Assembly: GCA_023229045.1 (NCBI GenBank)
Contig: JALOAB010000088.1
Span: forward strand, 1-8,557
DNA: 8,557 bases
Direction: 5' to 3'
From: Fidelibacterota bacterium
GTDB lineage: Bacteria; Fidelibacterota; UBA2242
Part shown: positions 5,411 to 8,557 of the stretch, one piece after another
Position numbering within the stretch: the first letter of the stretch is position 1
Layout: every line of letters starts with the position of its first letter
Made by a program: the position numbers and the translations under genes
Notes under the pieces: model-generated
The model's input: the letters and a program-made list of their open reading frames with translations, nothing else
Told to the model about the DNA's origin: nothing
The model's database searches: none

Positions 5411-6625
5411 TTGAGCAAAATCGGGATCGCCGGAAATTGTGGTAAAGAAGATCGCAGTGATTGTCAAATTACGCTTGAACTGACTGATAGCGGTGGTATT
5501 CAAATCGAACTCACCAGTAAAGTCAAAACTCTATACGGTAAATCGATTGAAGCGGAGTGCCGGAAAGTACTGGATTTTTTCGGCATCGGTAATGCGCTGG
5601 TAAAAATCAACGACAACGGCGCTCTGCCTTTTACTCTGGCCGCCAGACTGGAAGCCGCTATCAAGCAGGTTACCAAAACCACAAAAGAATTTTTACCGCC
5701 TCTTCTGCGGCAGAATAATTACAGCACAGCGCGCGATTGCTGGCGGCGGACACGACTTTACTTGCCCGGTAACAGCCCGAAGCTGATGATCAATGCCGGT
5801 CTGCATAAAGCCGACGGAATCATCCTCGACCTCGAAGATTCCGTTTCCCCATCGAAAAAGGAAGAAGCGCGTCTCCTGGTACGCAACACTTTACGACAGG
5901 TCGATTTCTACGGCGCCGAACGTATGGTGCGCATCAATCAGATACCGCATGGGCTCGGCGATTTGAAATTCGTCATTCCGCACAATGTCAACCTGATCCT
6001 GATTCCCAAATGCGAATCCGCTGACCAGGTTCAGCAGGTCGATAATGAAATTAAACGAATTGCAGATAAACATAAACTGGCTAATCCGGTCTGGCTGATG
6101 CCAATCATCGAAAGCGCGTTGGGCGTGTTGAAGGCTTATGAAATCACTTCTGCTTCGCCGCAGGTTGTCGCGCTGGCGATTGGGCTGGAAGACTATACTG
6201 CCGATCTCGGGACACAGCGCACTGCCGAAGGCCGCGAAACATTTTACGCCCGTCAGTCACTACTGAATGCCGCGCGTGCCGCCGGCGTGCAGGCTATCGA
6301 TTCGGTTTTCTCTGACGTTGCCGATATGGAAGGATTGCATAAAGCAGTTCAGGAATCCAAAGCTCTCGGCTTCGACGGCATGGGTTGTATTCATCCGCGC
6401 CAGATCAAGGTCATTCAGGATAATTTTGCGCCCGATGCAACCGCGATCAATAAGGCCCGCAAAATCGTCAAAGCTTTCGAAGAAGCCGAAGAAAAAGGTC
6501 AGGGCGTCGTTGCGCTCGGTTCGAAAATGATCGATCCGCCGATCGTTAAACGTGCCTTGCGTACCATTAAACTGGCGGAATCACTGGGACTGATCAATGC
6601 CAACTGGCGGGAGGAGAATGTATGA
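5411..6625 (+). CDS. citDE: Citrate lyase acyl carrier (CitD)-lyase (CitE) fusion protein
   Basis: This 404-residue protein joins two citrate lyase subunits that are usually separate. Residues 1 to about 92 resemble CitD, the carrier for the phosphoribosyl-dephospho-CoA group: AGN near the start, SDCQITL (16-22), and INDNGALPFTLAARLEAAI (66-84). Residues 112-404 are CitE, the HpcH/HpaI-type beta subunit that cleaves citryl-carrier to oxaloacetate and acetyl-carrier: RRTRLYLPGN, IILDLEDSV (137-145), substrate arginine R174 (MVRIN), and magnesium ligands E234 (PIIESALG) and D261 (GLEDYT). In CitD the modified serine precedes another residue and then Asp (ESSD or ESGD). Here the only nearby serine, S16, directly precedes Asp and the aligned position is R15. 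The gene overlaps citF by ATGA, so the two are translationally coupled. Citramalate lyase is a homologous alternative. Confidence 0.88.
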   Translation: MSKIGIAGNCGKEDRSDCQITLELTDSGGIQIELTSKVKTLYGKSIEAECRKVLDFFGIGNALVKINDNGALPFTLAARLEAAIKQVTKTTKEFLPPLLRQNNYSTARDCWRRTRLYLPGNSPKLMINAGLHKADGIILDLEDSVSPSKKEEARLLVRNTLRQVDFYGAERMVRINQIPHGLGDLKFVIPHNVNLILIPKCESADQVQQVDNEIKRIADKHKLANPVWLMPIIESALGVLKAYEITSASPQVVALAIGLEDYTADLGTQRTAEGRETFYARQSLLNAARAAGVQAIDSVFSDVADMEGLHKAVQESKALGFDGMGCIHPRQIKVIQDNFAPDATAINKARKIVKAFEEAEEKGQGVVALGSKMIDPPIVKRALRTIKLAESLGLINANWREENV

Positions 6626-8181
6626 AACCGGAATTAGTGAAAAATGCTGTCGGACGCCTGGTTCCCCAGATCATTAATGGCCAGAAGCATGTGCCTTTTC
6701 AGGGAATTGGACAATTTCGCCCGACCGGGCGCAAAGCCGCTCCGCTCATTCCAACCTGCATCGATTACCCGGCCGACGGCAACAAGATCGTCGCCGATCT
6801 GAAAACCGCCTTGCAGAAATGCGGCCTGCACGACGGGATGACGATCAGCACTCATCATCATCTGCGCGACGGCGACCTGGTCAGCAATCTGTTGTTCGAT
6901 ACGATTCACGAAATGGGCGTGAAAGATCTGGTATGGTTTCCGAGCGCTTCATTTCCCTGCAACGAGCCGCTCATTCCCTATCTAGAAGACGGCACGATCA
7001 ATCGCATCGAAGGCAGTATGAACGGCCCGCTCGGTCGCTTTGTCACGGAAGGTAAAATGCGCGGCACGGCGGTTTTGCGTTCGCATGGCGGACGGGTGCA
7101 GGCGCTCCAGGACGGCGAAGTCAAACTCGACATCGCCGTAATTGCCGCGCCTTGTTCGGACGCCTTCGGCAATGCTAACGGTCAATCCGGTCCGTCGGCC
7201 TGTGGCGTGCTTGGCTACGCCAAAACCGATTACCTGTACGCCGATAAGGTCATTATTGTGACCGATAACTTAGTTGATTTTCCCAACCTGCCGATGGAAA
7301 TCGAAGGCAATTATGTAGATTGCGTCGTAGTAGTAGATAAGATCGGCATTCCCGAGAAAATCGTCTCCGGCACGACTAAAATCACCCGCAGTCCGGATCG
7401 ACTGATGATCGCCGAACTGACCGCCGCCTTCCTGGAGCAATCCGGTATTTTACACGACGGCTGTTACATGCAAGCCGGCGCCGGCGGAACGTCCCTGGCG
7501 ATCGGCTATTACACCCACCAAATATTAAAACAGCGTGGCTGGAAAACCCGGCTCGGTTTCGGCGGCAGTACGCAGTACATGGTCGCCATGTTAGAAGACG
7601 GCTCGATGGAATATATACTCGACGCGCAAGCCTTTGACCTGGAAGCCGTGCATAGTATCGCCAATAATCCAAATCACCATCCCTACCCGGTTTTCAACGC
7701 CTATAATTATCATTCCAAGGGTAACCTGACCAGCATGATGGATATCATGATCCTGGGCGCTACGGAAGTTGATGTCAATTTCAACGGCAATGTCGTCACA
7801 CATTCCGACGGCTATCTCCTACACGGCATTGGCGGCTGGCAGAATTGTCTCTTCGCCAAATGCACGATCCTGCCGATTCCCTCCTTCCGCGACCGCATCC
7901 CGGTTATCGTGGATAATGTCACAACCCTCTGCGGTCCCGGCGAACTGATCGACGTCGTCATCACCGAACGCGGTATCGCCATCAATCCGCGGCGCACCGA
8001 TCTGCTCGATAAACTAAATGGTTCCTCCCTGCCATTAGTTGACATTCGCGACTTACAGATCGAGGTCGAACGCATCTGCGGCGGTAAACCGGAGAGACCC
8101 AACTTCGGCGAACACATCGTAGCCGCTGTCAAATGGGTGGACGGCACGGTCATCGACGTCGTGCGGGAAGTGAAAGTCTGA
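6622..8181 (+). CDS. citF: Citrate lyase alpha subunit (citrate CoA-transferase)
   Basis: This 519-residue protein matches full-length CitF (about 510 residues in enterobacteria). The alpha subunit swaps the acetyl group on the carrier for citrate to form citryl-carrier and release acetate. Visible family marks are PFQGIGQFRPTGRKAAP (25-41), DGMTISTHHHLRDGD (71-85), AAPCSDAFGNANG (175-187), MQAGAGGTSLAI (283-294), a VDVNFNGNVVTHSDG segment (383-397), and the C-terminal ITERGIAINPRR (447-458). GGGAGGAG lies 5 bases before the ATG, which overlaps the stop of the fusion gene. With the CitD-CitE fusion it completes the set of catalytic subunits. citC (carrier acetylation), citG and citX (prosthetic group) are not seen on either side, so they must lie elsewhere or be replaced. 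Citramalate CoA-transferase is a less likely alternative. Confidence 0.9.
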   Translation: MKPELVKNAVGRLVPQIINGQKHVPFQGIGQFRPTGRKAAPLIPTCIDYPADGNKIVADLKTALQKCGLHDGMTISTHHHLRDGDLVSNLLFDTIHEMGVKDLVWFPSASFPCNEPLIPYLEDGTINRIEGSMNGPLGRFVTEGKMRGTAVLRSHGGRVQALQDGEVKLDIAVIAAPCSDAFGNANGQSGPSACGVLGYAKTDYLYADKVIIVTDNLVDFPNLPMEIEGNYVDCVVVVDKIGIPEKIVSGTTKITRSPDRLMIAELTAAFLEQSGILHDGCYMQAGAGGTSLAIGYYTHQILKQRGWKTRLGFGGSTQYMVAMLEDGSMEYILDAQAFDLEAVHSIANNPNHHPYPVFNAYNYHSKGNLTSMMDIMILGATEVDVNFNGNVVTHSDGYLLHGIGGWQNCLFAKCTILPIPSFRDRIPVIVDNVTTLCGPGELIDVVITERGIAINPRRTDLLDKLNGSSLPLVDIRDLQIEVERICGGKPERPNFGEHIVAAVKWVDGTVIDVVREVKV

Positions 8182-8192
8182 CGATTTTCCGA

Positions 8193-8220
8193 CACGGAGT
8201 CACACGGAGAGGGCACGGAG
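8193..8220 (+). repeat. CACGGAG array downstream of citF
   Basis: CACGGAG occurs three times, at 8193, 8203 and 8214, a 10-11 base period. It begins 11 bases after the citF stop codon and is followed by an A/T-rich run. Its layout is like the decamer arrays around the GxxExxY gene, but its unit sequence differs. Confidence 0.7.
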
Positions 8221-8243
8221 AAATTTTTCTGTTTTATTACCCT

Positions 8244-8269
8244 CGTCTCAACGTTCCCGCGTTGAGACG
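8244..8269. other. Perfect 10-bp hairpin downstream of citF
   Basis: CGTCTCAACG (8244-8253) and CGTTGAGACG (8260-8269) are perfectly complementary around a six-base TTCCCG loop. No T-run follows on the plus strand, so it is not a standard intrinsic terminator, but it could stabilise or end the citrate lyase transcript. It may instead be a dispersed palindromic repeat. Confidence 0.7.
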
Positions 8270-8376
8270 TATTGATGTCATAAACAGTCAATCTTTCGAA
8301 GGTTGTCTCATCCTGAAATGGGTTGACTATAAATAACTGTATATGACTGATTTTGACAATTTTAGATTATATATTG

Positions 8377-8410
8377 CCTGCCCGACTGATTGCGTCAGCG
8401 GTCAGGCGGG
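8377..8410. other. Imperfect GC-rich hairpin
   Basis: CTGA (8386-8389) and TCAG (8395-8398) pair around TTGCG, with further interrupted pairing between the CCTGCCCGA side and the TCAGGCGGG side. The element is flanked by direct copies of ATTTTAGATT at about 8355 and 8414. It looks like an interspersed palindromic element in otherwise AT-rich repeat DNA. Function unknown. Confidence 0.4.
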
Positions 8411-8411
8411 G

Positions 8412-8557
8412 AGATTTTAGATTGTAGGTAGAAAAATTCAGATTTCAAATTTCAAATCTCAAAATGAATGCCTCAATGCCTTAATGACTATAAATGATCA
8501 TCAATGACTCCGGCGGTAGCCGGACAATGACTATTGTATGACTATTGAATGACTCCG
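8412..8557 (+). repeat. Heptad array grading into ATGACT repeats, running off the right edge
   Basis: From 8412 to 8509 the sequence reads in 7-base units, beginning AGATTTT AGATTGT, then AGATTTC AAATTTC (8440-8453), then ATGCCTC- and AATGCCT-type units. ATGACT occurs at 8484, 8504, 8527, 8538 and 8549. A short perfect stem, CCGGC-GGTA-GCCGG (8510-8523), interrupts it. I see no gene between the citF stop and the right edge. Confidence 0.6.

Noticed and set aside
7382..7672. Minus-strand open frame opposite citF
   Set aside because: It lies wholly inside well-supported citF, is rich in Arg and Ser as expected of a shadow frame, and matches no family I know.
8244..8269. Rho-independent terminator
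   Set aside because: The stem is strong but no T-run follows on either strand. I recorded it as a hairpin only.
8133..8336. Plus-strand open frame overlapping the citF end and repeats
   Set aside because: It overlaps citF in another frame and then runs through repeat DNA. It has no ribosome binding site or recognisable protein.

Overview
The window comes from a bacterial chromosome of roughly balanced GC. It carries two divergent metabolic gene clusters for tricarboxylic acids, separated by an unusual amount of short-period repeat DNA. I cannot name the species. The CitD-CitE fusion, the LeuCD-type hydro-lyase and the small repeat-flanked accessory genes (four-helix-bundle and GxxExxY families) would suit an anaerobic or uncultured bacterium, perhaps from an FCB-type or related candidate phylum. 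That is an impression from memory, not something the sequence proves.

Minus-strand cluster, in order of transcription: a small HD-domain protein (5083-4559); a GxxExxY/PD-(D/E)XK nuclease-like protein (4381-3998); the large and small subunits of an aconitase/isopropylmalate-isomerase family hydro-lyase (3953-2688 and 2210-1686); an isocitrate/isopropylmalate dehydrogenase (1676-558); and the start of an MmgE/PrpD family protein running off the left edge (350-1). A four-helix-bundle gene (2639-2268) sits between the two hydro-lyase subunit genes.

Plus-strand cluster: a CitD-CitE fusion (5411-6625, TTG start) overlaps citrate lyase alpha subunit citF (6622-8181) by ATGA. Together these supply all three citrate lyase components (acyl carrier, lyase, CoA-transferase). 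The accessory genes citC, citG and citX are not in the window. The metabolic genes plausibly link citrate, cis-aconitate, isocitrate and 2-oxoglutarate on one side with citrate cleavage to acetate and oxaloacetate on the other. A methylated or shorter analogue (2-methylcitrate, citramalate) cannot be excluded.

The most unusual part is the intergenic DNA. Every gap longer than about 100 bases contains degenerate tandem arrays with a nearly fixed unit length: 7 nt (2227-2261, 2659-2707, 5173-5277, 8412-8509), 8-9 nt (367-430, 491-548) or 10-11 nt (3967-3995, 4389-4417, 4521-4549, 8193-8220). In two places arrays bracket a small accessory gene with ends in inverted orientation, like the ends of a mobile cassette: the four-helix-bundle gene with heptads and the PD-(D/E)XK gene with decamers. 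In a third place inverted arrays enclose no gene. One heptad array supplies the last codons and stop of the hydro-lyase large subunit, so it seems to have arrived in an existing operon. These cassettes are the best candidate here for an undescribed mobile system.
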